Assembly (NCBI RefSeq): GCF_009906835.1
Contig: NZ_CP047652.1
Coordinates: 1,364,001-1,428,000, forward strand
Direction: 5' to 3'
Origin: Aristophania vespae
GTDB lineage: Bacteria > Pseudomonadota > Alphaproteobacteria > Acetobacterales > Acetobacteraceae
DNA length: 64,000 nucleotides
Under the pieces are notes generated by a model that was not told the DNA's origin, did not search any database, and saw nothing but the letters and a program-made list of their open reading frames with translations. This document shows, piece by piece, positions 51,750-60,641 of this stretch. A program made the translations under genes and the position numbers. The number at the start of each line of letters is the position of its first letter. The stretch's first letter is position 1.

Positions 51750-52564
51750 ATGGCAAAAATCATCGTCGTAACGTCAGGTAAAGGGGGCGTGGGCAAAACA
51801 ACAACTACTGCAGCACTTGGTGCTGCTCTTGCACGCAACGGCCAAAATGTCGTTGTTGTAGATTTTGACGTTGGCTTACGTAATCTTGATCTTGTTATGG
51901 GAGTTGAGCGACGTGTTGTATTCGACTTGATCAATGTCGTTCAAGGTGATGCTAAACTCTCTCAAGCGCTTATACGTGATAAACGCTGCGAAACTCTCTC
52001 TATTCTTCCTGCGTCACAAACACGCGATAAAGATGCTCTCACCTCAGAAGGTGTAGCGCGTGTTATGGAAGAACTGAAAGAAAAATTTGACTGGATCCTC
52101 TGCGATAGTCCTGCTGGAATTGAACGCGGGCTCAGCTTGCCATGTATCATGCCGATCATGCCGTGATTGTAACTAACCCTGAAGTCAGCTCTGTACGTGA
52201 TTCTGACCGCATCATAGGTATGTTAGATAGCCGCACTGCTCATTCTGAAAAGGGAGAGACGGTCGAAAAGCACCTTCTCATTACCCGATATGATCCAGCG
52301 CGTGCCGCACGCCGAGAAATGCTTGGCGTTGATGATGTTCTAGAAATTCTTTCTGTTCCGCTCATCGGTGTTATCCCTGAAAGTGAAGATATTTTAAAAG
52401 CTTCCAATATAGGAACTCCTGTTACTCTTGCTTCTCCTGACAGTATTTGTGCTCATGCTTACCTAGAAGCCGCCCGCCGTCTTGAGGGAGAAGATATTGA
52501 CGTCACAATCCCGACGGAAAAGCGAGGCTTGTTAGATTTCCTATTTAAAAAGAGGGGCGCATGA
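51750..52564 (+). CDS. minD: Septum site-determining ATPase MinD, single-base frameshift
   Basis: About 271 residues when corrected. The deviant Walker [11 protein letters not shown] is at residues 10-19. The switch region [20 protein letters not shown] and [12 protein letters not shown] are in the first part. The frame is lost after GIERG at 52130 and stops at 52166. The second part continues in a different frame with [20 protein letters not shown] and an amphipathic membrane-targeting end ([11 protein letters not shown]). Adding one G to GGG at 52128-52130 gives [19 protein letters not shown], the family sequence. MinD recruits MinC to the membrane and is released by MinE. The stop overlaps the minE start (ATGA). 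Confidence 0.93.
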
Positions 52565-52842
52565 GTTTTTTCGATAATTTCTTCTCACGCAAGCACCCTC
52601 CTACAAGTCGTGTCGCACGCGACCGACTTCAGATTCTTCTTGCACATGAACGCAGTTCCGGCACCGAAGGAGACTCAGATCTCATTAAAAAACTTCACAA
52701 AGAGATTTTGGAGGTATTGTCACGCCATGTCTCTGTCGATCAGGATAAAGTACAAATTAAGCTAGATCGAGGACAACAATATTCCACACTGGAAATAGAT
52801 ATTGAAGTTCCTGAAGGTAAAGACAAAAAGAAGACCATTTAA
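52561..52842 (+). CDS. minE: Cell division topological specificity factor MinE
   Basis: 93 residues. The start [20 protein letters not shown] holds the membrane-sensing N-terminal helix. [15 protein letters not shown] is the MinD-contact segment, and the C-terminal part is the dimerisation domain ([20 protein letters not shown]). MinE stimulates the MinD ATPase and drives pole-to-pole oscillation. It overlaps minD by four bases and is followed by a strong terminator. Confidence 0.96.
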   Translation: MSFFDNFFSRKHPPTSRVARDRLQILLAHERSSGTEGDSDLIKKLHKEILEVLSRHVSVDQDKVQIKLDRGQQYSTLEIDIEVPEGKDKKKTI

Positions 52843-52860
52843 ACCGGTCTTCATAAATTT

Positions 52861-52906
52861 AAAGACTTAGATATAAGGTTTTAAACTTTATATCTAAGTC
52901 TTTTTT
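52861..52906. terminator. Bidirectional terminator between minE and the YbiX-type gene
   Basis: Sixteen-bp perfect inverted repeat (52861-52876 with 52888-52903, 11-base loop) with a T run on the right and an A/T-rich left flank. It lies between convergent genes minE (+) and the dioxygenase (-), whose stop is at 52909-52911, so it can end both transcripts. Confidence 0.88.
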
Positions 52907-52908
52907 AA

Positions 52909-53592
52909 TTAGAGCTCTGACCACACTCTAAGAAGATTATGATAAATATTTGTCAGTCTTAAAACTTCATTATCTTTATCACCTCTTTGACGGGTAAGCT
53001 CCTGTATTGTCTGGTCAAATTCAAATAACAAAGTACGATTGTCTTGTGAGCGGATAAAAGACTGACTCCAGAAAAAAGAAGCAAGACGAGCACCACTTGT
53101 AACGGTTCGAACAGCATGTAAGGCAGTCGTAGGATAGACAATCATATCACCAGCCGGAAGCTTTATTTCTTGCTGCTCTGATGGACCAAACAGCACTAAT
53201 TCACCACCCTCATATTCGTCTGGTTCGCTAATAAATAATGTACTGGATACATCAGTGCGAATACGCATGCCCGCACCAGGAATAGGGCGTAATGCGTTAT
53301 CGACGTGCGCTCCAAAAGACATACCCACATCATAACGATTAAATAAGGGTGGTACGACACGATGAGGCAAAACGGCACTGTTAAAAAGAGGATTTACCCC
53401 TAATTTCTGCAATAAAAATGTAGAAAGCTCACGCCCTAAAGGACTATTGGGAGCAATTTGTAAATTATGTTTAGAAGCTGCTGATTGCTGCCCCGCCGTA
53501 GCACGGCCATCAACCCATTCTGCCTCTGAAAATTTAGAGCGTACCCACTTGAGTTCATCTTTACTCAGAACTTTTTCAATGTGTAAGAGCAT
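52909..53592 (-). CDS. Fe(II)/2-oxoglutarate dioxygenase, YbiX/PiuC family
   Basis: 227 residues, the usual length of this family of PKHD-type hydroxylases. The iron-binding triad is visible as His96 and Asp98 (GAHVDN) and His159 (ALHAVRTVTSGARLAS), with Arg169 positioned for 2-oxoglutarate. FNRYDVGMSFGAHVDN and YEGGELVLFG are family blocks. In other bacteria members often neighbour iron-siderophore receptors; no such gene is in this window. The substrate is unknown. The gene stands alone between a terminator and holA. Confidence 0.92.
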   Translation of the reverse strand: MLLHIEKVLSKDELKWVRSKFSEAEWVDGRATAGQQSAASKHNLQIAPNSPLGRELSTFLLQKLGVNPLFNSAVLPHRVVPPLFNRYDVGMSFGAHVDNALRPIPGAGMRIRTDVSSTLFISEPDEYEGGELVLFGPSEQQEIKLPAGDMIVYPTTALHAVRTVTSGARLASFFWSQSFIRSQDNRTLLFEFDQTIQELTRQRGDKDNEVLRLTNIYHNLLRVWSEL

Positions 53593-53696
53593 ATAAACGC
53601 TCCTTTTTCTGTCTTAACTCAAAAATTACATGATCAAAGACATATGAGATACAAATTTTAAACTATAAAAACAGAAAACTTCACATGCTGAAATTT

Positions 53697-54692
53697 TCAC
53701 TTTAGCTTCGCTATTCTCATTAAATGTCTTTGGCATAACAAATAATCAGGTGCCCCTGTTTGTTTACATCTTGTCTCAAGTTCCTGAGATTCAGAAGCAA
53801 TAATCGTAACCATGCGCAGATTTAAACGTGCTAAAGCCTTTTGAAAAAACTCCTTGCGCCGAAAAAATAGCGGCGGTCTTAAGCCAGCAATAGCCTCCTG
53901 CCGTGACTGTCCCTCTTGCTCAAGCAATAAAACATAATGGAGTTTATCAATAATATTTAAAACTGTACGGGCATAAGCAACAGGGACAGCACCATCTGCC
54001 AAAGCCCTTATTAGAGAAAGATCAGCCTGGCGGAACTCTCCTGCAAGCGCCTGATATACGGCATCTTCAAGAGAGGCATTGCCTGAATCCCCTACACAAT
54101 GGCGCACATCATCCAATGAAAGTGCACTACCAGGCACTGCGTATAATCTAAGTTTTTCAAGCTCATTCCGTACTAGCGCCCTATCTGAGGCTAAGCGTGA
54201 TTGCAGCCACATCAAAGCCTCACGGTCTATGCGAATATTATCTTGAAGCAGAGTTTCTGTGATTGTACGCGAAAGAGCACGCCCCTCTTCTGCATAACAG
54301 GCTATGGAAGCAATCTTTGGTTCTTTCTCAGCAAAATTACGCAATTTAGAACGTGGAGATAAACTTCCTGCTTCCATAATGAGAACTGTGTCACTCTTAA
54401 GAGCAACGACACGTTCTAATTGAGGAACAAGATTATCCTGCACCCCGCTAACCCATACAACACGCCGCCCTCCAACAAGAGAAAGGGCCGACATTTCTTC
54501 TTCTACCCTTATCTGCTCCTCGCCCTCTAAACGCGTCAGGCGGAAAGGGTCATTAAAATCATCAACAATTTTGCGTGCAGCTTTCGCCGCACGCTCGCGA
54601 ACAAGGCCGGTATCTTCACCATAAAGCAGTAAGCCCTGCCACGAGCCACTATCATCTAAAACACGATCTATTTGACGCGCTTCGATCTTCAA
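53697..54692 (-). CDS. holA: DNA polymerase III delta subunit
   Basis: 331 residues. The start [36 protein letters not shown] and RLASDRALVRNELEKLRLYA fit the HolA family. Delta opens the beta clamp in the clamp-loader complex. There is no functional P-loop, as expected for delta. The ATG overlaps the lptE stop by four bases, and the arrangement leuS-lptE-holA is conserved in alphaproteobacteria. Confidence 0.93.
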   Translation of the reverse strand: MKIEARQIDRVLDDSGSWQGLLLYGEDTGLVRERAAKAARKIVDDFNDPFRLTRLEGEEQIRVEEEMSALSLVGGRRVVWVSGVQDNLVPQLERVVALKSDTVLIMEAGSLSPRSKLRNFAEKEPKIASIACYAEEGRALSRTITETLLQDNIRIDREALMWLQSRLASDRALVRNELEKLRLYAVPGSALSLDDVRHCVGDSGNASLEDAVYQALAGEFRQADLSLIRALADGAVPVAYARTVLNIIDKLHYVLLLEQEGQSRQEAIAGLRPPLFFRRKEFFQKALARLNLRMVTIIASESQELETRCKQTGAPDYLLCQRHLMRIAKLK

Positions 54693-55393
54693 GGCTGAGT
54701 ATCTTCCAGTTGCTGCGTTGAATAGCTACGCTGCATCCGCCCTGTAGCCATTGCGGGGAAGCCATCACTATCCAAGAAACGATAGCGTCCACTATGACCA
54801 TCCTGCATTTCATCAACATCAAGATAACGACGAGGCGTTGTTTTATCGGGGCCCAAGGATATATTTGCTTTAAGCCAGATAGCGACCTGCTGCGTAATAT
54901 CATGAGCTAAGTTTTCAGAAACACGCTTCAAAGCTGTTTCATCATTGAGTGACTGGGCAAAATATTGCTGTATGTTAGGATTATATCCGTCCAAGGTTCG
55001 TGCAAAACCCTGCGCTAGCAATTTAGGCTGCTCTTCAACGCTATAAAGTTTCCATTGCGCTCTGCCTACCAAACGAGAGCGCCCAGACGTATTATCAAGG
55101 TGAATGTCGACAGCTTCAAACGAAGCCGAGCCATTCACCTTTAATGTATAACCATCTGGCTTTTCAGGACCATCTCCTGCCATATCTTTTTGCAATGCCA
55201 AACGCATTGTCTGACCAAAACGTGTAGGAATATTAGCCACATAAACACGCTTTAATTCATTTGAAGCATCTATGGACTGGGTGCCCTGATTTCCATAAAG
55301 TGGCTGAAAACCACACCCCCCCAGGCTCATAGCTGACAATGCCAGAAGCGTTAGGCCAGCAAAGACTTTTTTAGGCAGAAGAATTTTTATCAT
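54689..55393 (-). CDS. lptE: LPS-assembly lipoprotein LptE
   Basis: 234 residues. The signal peptide ends at the lipobox LGGC (Cys27), followed by GFQPLYG, the typical LptE opening. [20 protein letters not shown] and a C-terminal part rich in polar residues follow. LptE plugs the LptD barrel in the outer membrane and is needed for lipopolysaccharide export. The start overlaps the leuS stop (ATGA) and the stop overlaps holA. Sequence conservation in the family is low; the lipobox and gene order support the call. Confidence 0.88.
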   Translation of the reverse strand: MIKILLPKKVFAGLTLLALSAMSLGGCGFQPLYGNQGTQSIDASNELKRVYVANIPTRFGQTMRLALQKDMAGDGPEKPDGYTLKVNGSASFEAVDIHLDNTSGRSRLVGRAQWKLYSVEEQPKLLAQGFARTLDGYNPNIQQYFAQSLNDETALKRVSENLAHDITQQVAIWLKANISLGPDKTTPRRYLDVDEMQDGHSGRYRFLDSDGFPAMATGRMQRSYSTQQLEDTQP

Positions 55394-58002
55394 TTTGGAG
55401 CCACAACAAAATTTACTATTCGGTTAGGAACGTGAATCTCCTTAACAATCTTTTTGCCTTCCAGTGCTTTGGCAACGTTGGGTTCAGCCTTCGCCTGCGC
55501 CAACACTGCCTCTTTAGGAGCATCAGGAGGACAGGTAATTGTCCCTCTCAATTTTCCTAAAACCTGCACGGCAAGAGTTACTTCATTAACAGCGAGCCAT
55601 TCTTTCTCGGCTTTTGGCCAGGGGCGCTCAGCCACCATTGCACCATCTGGCTCCAGAAGATTCATTAATTCTTCGGCTAAATGGGGCATCATTGGTGAAA
55701 TTAGCATCGCAAGAGCTAGCGCTGCTTCACGGCGTGCTGCCGCAAGGCCATCAGCCTGTGTTTTTTCAGCTTCAGCAAGAGCAGATGTTAGCTCATGGAT
55801 ACGGGCAACAGCAACGTTAGGGCTAAAGCCATCAAGCGCCTCTGTAACAGCTGCAATCGTTCTGTGCGTTGCACGACGTAAATCTTCGCCAGCTTTGCCA
55901 TGAGTAGCGTCAGGCTTATCTTGCGCAGCAACTGAAGCTATCAAGCGGTAAAGACGCTGCATGAAACGCCCTGCTGCGGTAACACCGGCTGCTGTCCACT
56001 CCATATCCCTTTCTGGAGGGCTATCGGAAAGCACGAACCAACGCGCTGTATCAGCGCCATATTGCTCAATAATATCAACCGGCGAAACAGTATTACGCTT
56101 CGATTTTGACATTTTTTCCGAACGACCAACAGTCACAGCCTGACCTGTATCTTTTCGGACTATCTGCTCTCCTCGACGTTCAACCTCTTCGGGATAGAGC
56201 CATTGTTGCCCATCACGATAGCTTTCATGTGTCACCATGCCTTGCGTAAACAGCCCGTTAAATGGCTCGTCAACATTCAAATGCCCGGTTTTATGCATGG
56301 CTCTGGTAAAAAAGCGCGCATAAAGCAAATGCAAAATTGCATGCTCAATACCACCAATATATTGATCAACAGCAAGCCAGCCATTTGCAGCATCAAGCTC
56401 AGTTGGTGCCGAGGAATGCGGGCTGGTAAAGCGAGCAAAATACCACGAACTATCTACAAAAGTATCAAATGTGTCAGTTTCGCGCCGTGCTGCTTTACCA
56501 CAATGAGGGCAGGAAACATGCTTCCAGCTAGGATGATGATCTAGCGGGTTTCCAGGACGGTCAAACGTCACATCGGTTGGTAATGTAACAGGTAGCTGGT
56601 CCTCTGGCACACCAACAGCACCGCAATCATCACAATAAATGATAGGGATCGGACAACCCCAATAACGCTGGCGAGAGACACCCCAATCGCGCAGACGCCA
56701 ATTTGTGACTTTCTGTCCGATGCCCAAAGCTTCTAGTCTTTCAATGGCAGCTTTTTTCGCATCTTGCGTATTTTTGCCACTTAAAAAACCAGAGTTATAA
56801 AGTGTGGCTTCACCGGTAACAGCCTTATTGCCTAGTTGGAAGCTCGCATCTTCACCAGCAGGAAGTAAGATTGATGGTGTTTCCAATCCATACTTACGGG
56901 CAAAATCTAAATCTCTTTGGTCTCCACAGGGGCATCCAAAAATAGCACCTGTGCCATATTCAGTCAGAACGAAATTGGCAATCCATACAGGAACAATCTG
57001 CTCAGGCCTGAAAGGATTAGCGACAGTAAGACCGGTGTCAAATCCGCGCTTTTCAGCTTTATTTAAAGCTTCTTCGGAAGTCCCTAAACGGCGACATTCT
57101 TCAATAAATTCGGCAAGTTTTGGATTTTCGTGAGCAAGTTTTGCAGCCAAGGGGTGATCAGCCGCAATTCCTATAAAGCTCATTCCAAATAAAGTATCTG
57201 GTCGGGTCGTAAAAACCTCAAGGGAATCTTGGTCAGCATCAAAACCCTTAGGCGGATTGTGAAGAGCAAAGCGAATTTTTGCCCCTTCTGAACGTCCTAT
57301 CCACCGTTCCTGCATGATTTTAACACGATCAGGCCAGCGATCCAGCTTTTGAAGTCCTTCAAGAAGAGGCTCGGCATAATCACTGATTTTCAAAAACCAC
57401 TGTGAAAGTGTTTTCTTCTCAATAAGTGCCCCAGAGCGCCAACCACGCCCATCAACAACCTGCTCATTTGCCAGGACCGTCTCATCAACCGGGTCCCAGT
57501 TAACCGAAGCATCACGGCGCTCTACAAGACCAGCCTTAAGCATATCAAGAAATAGCTTTTGCTGCTTGCCGTAATATTGAGGCTGGCATGTTGCTATTTC
57601 TCGCGACCAGTCGAGCGAAAATCCCAAACGTTGCAAGGTTTTGCGCATGGCCGCAATATTTTGCATGGTCCATTCACCAGGGTGAACACCACGCTCACGT
57701 GCTGCATTTTCGGCTGGAAGGCCAAAAGCATCCCATCCCATAGGATGGAGAACAGAAAAGCCCTGAGCCCGTTTATAACGAGCTACAACATCACCAAGGG
57801 CATAATTGCGAACATGCCCTACATGGAGCTGCCCCGAAGGATAGGGAAACATTTCCAAAACATAATATTTGGGGCGTCCCTTTGGTGGAACATCGGGAAC
57901 TTCAAAAACGCTTTTTTCTTCCCAGCGTTTTTGCCAATAAAGTTCGCGCTCTTGGAAATCAAACTGTGTTTGAATTGGCTGTGATGCTGCTTTGTCGCTC
58001 AT
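55390..58002 (-). CDS. leuS: Leucyl-tRNA synthetase
   Basis: 870 residues. The HIGH-type motif ([16 protein letters not shown], His59-His62) and the KMSKS motif ([20 protein letters not shown], about 625-629) of class I synthetases are intact. The CP1 editing domain contains [12 protein letters not shown], and a cysteine pair zone (YCDDCG, CPHCG) occurs in the middle. It charges tRNA-Leu. Followed by overlapping lptE and holA, and preceded by the DUF3576 lipoprotein gene six bases away. Confidence 0.97.
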   Translation of the reverse strand: MSDKAASQPIQTQFDFQERELYWQKRWEEKSVFEVPDVPPKGRPKYYVLEMFPYPSGQLHVGHVRNYALGDVVARYKRAQGFSVLHPMGWDAFGLPAENAARERGVHPGEWTMQNIAAMRKTLQRLGFSLDWSREIATCQPQYYGKQQKLFLDMLKAGLVERRDASVNWDPVDETVLANEQVVDGRGWRSGALIEKKTLSQWFLKISDYAEPLLEGLQKLDRWPDRVKIMQERWIGRSEGAKIRFALHNPPKGFDADQDSLEVFTTRPDTLFGMSFIGIAADHPLAAKLAHENPKLAEFIEECRRLGTSEEALNKAEKRGFDTGLTVANPFRPEQIVPVWIANFVLTEYGTGAIFGCPCGDQRDLDFARKYGLETPSILLPAGEDASFQLGNKAVTGEATLYNSGFLSGKNTQDAKKAAIERLEALGIGQKVTNWRLRDWGVSRQRYWGCPIPIIYCDDCGAVGVPEDQLPVTLPTDVTFDRPGNPLDHHPSWKHVSCPHCGKAARRETDTFDTFVDSSWYFARFTSPHSSAPTELDAANGWLAVDQYIGGIEHAILHLLYARFFTRAMHKTGHLNVDEPFNGLFTQGMVTHESYRDGQQWLYPEEVERRGEQIVRKDTGQAVTVGRSEKMSKSKRNTVSPVDIIEQYGADTARWFVLSDSPPERDMEWTAAGVTAAGRFMQRLYRLIASVAAQDKPDATHGKAGEDLRRATHRTIAAVTEALDGFSPNVAVARIHELTSALAEAEKTQADGLAAARREAALALAMLISPMMPHLAEELMNLLEPDGAMVAERPWPKAEKEWLAVNEVTLAVQVLGKLRGTITCPPDAPKEAVLAQAKAEPNVAKALEGKKIVKEIHVPNRIVNFVVAPK

Positions 58003-58008
58003 TAAAAC

Positions 58009-58503
58009 TTACTTTCCACCACCATTTTCGGCTTTTAGTTGGCGCGCACGCTCTAAAATACGTGCTGTAATATCTGAAACAGTTGTCGGGGCAACGGGAG
58101 TATCTTGCCACTCTCCACCATTCAGGCGTGTCTGGCGGAAAATGGTCACTCTTATTGCATCTGAGCGAAGGCGGCGGTCAAGCACATAAGCAGCAATTTT
58201 AAAGCGCTCATCACTTGTGCTTGGGGGCTGATACCAATCAGTCAGGATAACACCGCCCTGCGCATCTGCTGAGAGCATAGGCATAAAGGACAATGTATCA
58301 ATAGCGCCACGCCACAAATAGGCATTAACGCCGCCTTTAAGCTGATCATGACCGCCTTCGGCTCCTCTATCCACTCCTAAAAGATGGTTACGAGGCTTGG
58401 TCAGAGTGCCGGGGTTTCTCTCGCTACTGCCGCAGGCCGTAAGCCCAATAAGGCCGAAAACAGCGAGACAAGATAAAAGAGTCGATTTTTTCAAGAAAGA
58501 CAT
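58009..58503 (-). CDS. DUF3576-family lipoprotein
   Basis: 164 residues from ATG 58503. The signal sequence has lipobox LTAC with Cys24. ATG 58554, with a better-spaced AGGA, would give a 17-residue longer leader and remains possible. The body has GVNAYLWRGAIDTLSFMPML and GGVILTDWYQPPSTSDERFK, the DUF3576 pattern. It is probably an outer-membrane-associated protein of unknown function, regularly found just upstream of leuS in alphaproteobacteria, as here. Confidence 0.85.
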   Translation of the reverse strand: MSFLKKSTLLSCLAVFGLIGLTACGSSERNPGTLTKPRNHLLGVDRGAEGGHDQLKGGVNAYLWRGAIDTLSFMPMLSADAQGGVILTDWYQPPSTSDERFKIAAYVLDRRLRSDAIRVTIFRQTRLNGGEWQDTPVAPTTVSDITARILERARQLKAENGGGK

Positions 58504-58728
58504 TTCCTTTAATCGACACAACAAAATATGAGGTTTTTGTGACTTTGAGGTCATAATAATCCTGCTGCACCGTGCCAGGGCTGGGTTACGAATAAGATTT
58601 AAAGGCTGGCTTGACCTAAAAACCATAAGTTCATCTCTTTCATAGAACGCCTCTCGCATAAGGCCAAGTCATGAGTTGCAGATCAATACTTGCGATAAAA
58701 ACAAATTAAGGGTACTGAACAATTGTGT

Positions 58729-59036
58729 GTCCGCGTAGCTCAGCAGGATAGAGCACAGGATTCCTAGTTTTAATTGGGCGCTAGGAGTGGGAAACCGCCT
58801 AGTGGATTCGCTCAAATTCGGGGAAAGCTCTGGTCTTCTGATCGTGCCAATCCCGAGCCAAGCTCTGGCTTTATAAGTCAGCAGAAGGTGTAGAGACTGA
58901 ACGGGTGACATCTGAGGCTTTGTGCTTATGATGAAGAGACAGTCCAGCTTACAAACACTCTCTCACGAGAGTGGCTATGAAAATAGTAGTGAGATGAATC
59001 CTGGGGCCGAAGGTTCGAATCCTTCCGCGGACACCA
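58729..59036 (+). tRNA. tRNA-Arg(CCT) interrupted by a group I intron
   Basis: Exon 1 is 58729-58765 and exon 2 is 58997-59036, with CCA encoded at 59034-59036. The cloverleaf is complete. The acceptor stem is GTCCGCG/CGCGGAC, the D stem GCTC/GAGC, and the anticodon stem CAGGA/TCCTG with loop TTCCTAA. The variable loop has five bases, and the T stem is GAAGG/CCTTC with loop TTCGAAT. The anticodon CCT reads AGG. The insert sits between positions 36 and 37 (after T58765), the same site as the published group I intron in Agrobacterium tRNA-Arg(CCU). The gene cannot work unless the insert is removed. It is 28 bases upstream of the phosphatase gene. Confidence 0.95.
58766..58996 (+). ncRNA. Group I intron, subgroup IC3-like, 231 nt
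   Basis: Self-splicing intron inferred from pairings read directly. The 5' splice site follows U58765, and guide GGG (58776-58778) pairs with exon CCU, giving the required U-G pair. P2 is 58779-58785 with 58798-58804 around a GGGAAACC loop. P3 is 58808-58813 with 58903-58908, and P4 is 58818-58822 with 58852-58856. P7 is 58895-58898 (GACT) with 58941-58944 (AGTC). P8 includes 58909-58912 with 58930-58933, and P9 is 58956-58962 with 58967-58973. The terminal G is 58996. Blocks such as TCAAATTCGG, AATCCCGAGCCAAGC and GAAGGTGTAGAGACT match the Azoarcus and Anabaena tRNA introns as I recall them. No open frame for a homing endonuclease fits. Confidence 0.93.
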
Positions 59037-59064
59037 TCTTTTTTCTCAATAAAAAGACGCTCTT

Positions 59065-59553
59065 ATGACAAAATCTTCTGAAAAACCGTCTTTTCTTTTT
59101 GTCTGCACAGGCAATATATGTCGCTCTCCTTTGGCCGAACTTGCCATGAGAGAAGAAGCACGTAAAAGGGGACTTGATCTTTTTATTGATTCAGCAGGAA
59201 CCGGAGACTGGCATTTGGGCTATCCTCCTGATCCACGTGCCCAGGCTGTTGCGAAGAGAGAAGGGCTTGATATTTCACAACTACGCGCCCGCAAAGTCAG
59301 CACGGCAGATTTCAGAAAATTTAGCCATATTATTGCTTTAGATAAATCTCATTATAAAACGCTAAACCGCCTTAAACCCGCTGGCTCTGATGCAAAAGTG
59401 ATCTTGCTACTTGATTGCGTTCAGGGACGTAAAGGGCAAGATGTAGAAGACCCTTATTATGGGTCTGACAAAGACTTTGATACTAGCTGGCATGACGTGC
59501 AAGAGGGCTGTCACGCTTTGGCTGAGCAAACACTCTCTTCATTATCGTCATAA
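59065..59553 (+). CDS. Low-molecular-weight protein-tyrosine phosphatase
   Basis: 162 residues. The active-site loop VCTGNICRSP has the nucleophile Cys14 and phosphate-binding Arg20. The general-acid aspartate lies in DPYYG near residue 130. Length and layout match the cytosolic LMW-PTP family (arsenate reductase-like fold). Bacterial members often act on tyrosine kinases of exopolysaccharide export, but no such kinase is nearby, so the target is unknown. It begins 28 bases after the tRNA and 29 bases before the dehydrogenase. Confidence 0.94.
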   Translation: MTKSSEKPSFLFVCTGNICRSPLAELAMREEARKRGLDLFIDSAGTGDWHLGYPPDPRAQAVAKREGLDISQLRARKVSTADFRKFSHIIALDKSHYKTLNRLKPAGSDAKVILLLDCVQGRKGQDVEDPYYGSDKDFDTSWHDVQEGCHALAEQTLSSLSS

Positions 59554-59582
59554 CCTTAGGATCAAATTACAAAGGAGTTAGC

Positions 59583-60536
59583 GTGTCCTCTTCTTCTACA
59601 CCCCCTCAAATTGATCTTCTCGTTCTCGATGATGTTAAAGACAGTATTTTAGAAACGCTTAAAAGCCACTTTATCGTTCATATTTATAAGGATGAAGAAA
59701 GCTTAAAGCCTATAGCGTCTAAAATTAGGGCTGTTGCCACAACGGGCGGTATGGGCATGATGAGGCCAGATCTCATGGCCAGTTTGCCTAATCTTGAAAT
59801 TATCAGTGTTAATGGTGTCGGAACGGACAGAATTAATTTAGAAGAAGCTGCAAAACGCAATATTGCGATTACAATTGCTACAAATGTTTCAACTAATGAT
59901 GTTGCCGACACAGCAATGATGCTGCTCTTAAATTTAAAACGTCATTTCCGCTTTAATGAAGATTACCTTTATGAAGGAAAATGGAGCAGAGAGGGCTACC
60001 CTCCCCTGGCACATAGCTTAGAAAAATGTCGCTTAGGCGTGGTAGGGTTTGGTCATATTGGCCAGGCCATTGCACGCCGTGCCACAGCGAGTGAAATGGA
60101 AGTCGCCTATTATAATCGCCGCCCTCGCTCTGAAACATCTTATAAATATATACCAGACCTTATAGAGCTTGCCAGCTGGTCAGATATATTGGTTCTGGCA
60201 GTTCCTGGTTGCGCTGAAACAGACAAAATGATCGACGCTTCCATATTAAAAGCGCTCGGTCCACAAGGCGTTTTAATCAATATCGCTCGTGGTAGCGTTG
60301 TGGATGAAGAGGCCCTTATTAAAGCCTTAGAGAATGGCACAATTGCCGGGGCAGGATTAGATGTTTTTTGCAACGAACCCCATATAAATCCTGCATTTTT
60401 AAAACTTAAAAATGTGACGCTGCAACCTCATCAGGGTTCAGCCACCGAAGAAACACGACAGAATTTAGGCCAAAATATGATTGATAACCTCTTGGCCCAC
60501 TTTTCTGGAAAAAAACTTTTAACGCCCCTCACTTAA
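59583..60536 (+). CDS. D-2-hydroxyacid dehydrogenase (glyoxylate/hydroxypyruvate or 2-ketogluconate reductase type)
   Basis: 317 residues. The GTG start has a good AAAGGAG. The nucleotide-binding motif GVVGFGHIGQAIARR is near residue 150. Catalytic Arg is in INIARGSVVDE, Glu in CNEP and His in LQPHQGSATEE, the standard triad. An arginine pair after the second beta strand (YYNRRPRSE) suggests preference for NADP. In acetic acid bacteria related enzymes reduce 2-ketogluconate, glyoxylate or hydroxypyruvate; sequence alone does not settle the substrate. Probably co-transcribed with the phosphatase. Confidence 0.9.
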   Translation: MSSSSTPPQIDLLVLDDVKDSILETLKSHFIVHIYKDEESLKPIASKIRAVATTGGMGMMRPDLMASLPNLEIISVNGVGTDRINLEEAAKRNIAITIATNVSTNDVADTAMMLLLNLKRHFRFNEDYLYEGKWSREGYPPLAHSLEKCRLGVVGFGHIGQAIARRATASEMEVAYYNRRPRSETSYKYIPDLIELASWSDILVLAVPGCAETDKMIDASILKALGPQGVLINIARGSVVDEEALIKALENGTIAGAGLDVFCNEPHINPAFLKLKNVTLQPHQGSATEETRQNLGQNMIDNLLAHFSGKKLLTPLT

Positions 60537-60601
60537 GGCATCTTTTTTAAGAAGGGTCAAACAAGAACTACCCCGCTTTTAAAAGCCAGCTCGAAATATT
60601 T

Positions 60602-60636
60602 CGCCCCTAAAACAACCTTAAAACAAGGAAGGGGCG
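60602..60636. terminator. Nested inverted repeat between convergent genes
   Basis: Outer stem 60602-60608 with 60630-60636 (CGCCCCT/AGGGGCG) and inner stem 60616-60619 with 60625-60628. It lies between the convergent dehydrogenase (+) and NAD kinase (-) genes. Neither side has a good U run, so termination strength is uncertain. Confidence 0.5.
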
Positions 60637-60641
60637 ATTAT

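Noticed and set aside
58669-58911. Minus-strand reading frame of 80 codons over the tRNA-Arg and intron
   Set aside because: It covers the 5' exon and half of the structured intron, so the sequence is explained by RNA structure and not coding.
58766-58996. Homing endonuclease inside the group I intron
   Set aside because: The intron is only 231 nt and no LAGLIDADG, GIY-YIG or HNH pattern occurs in any frame.
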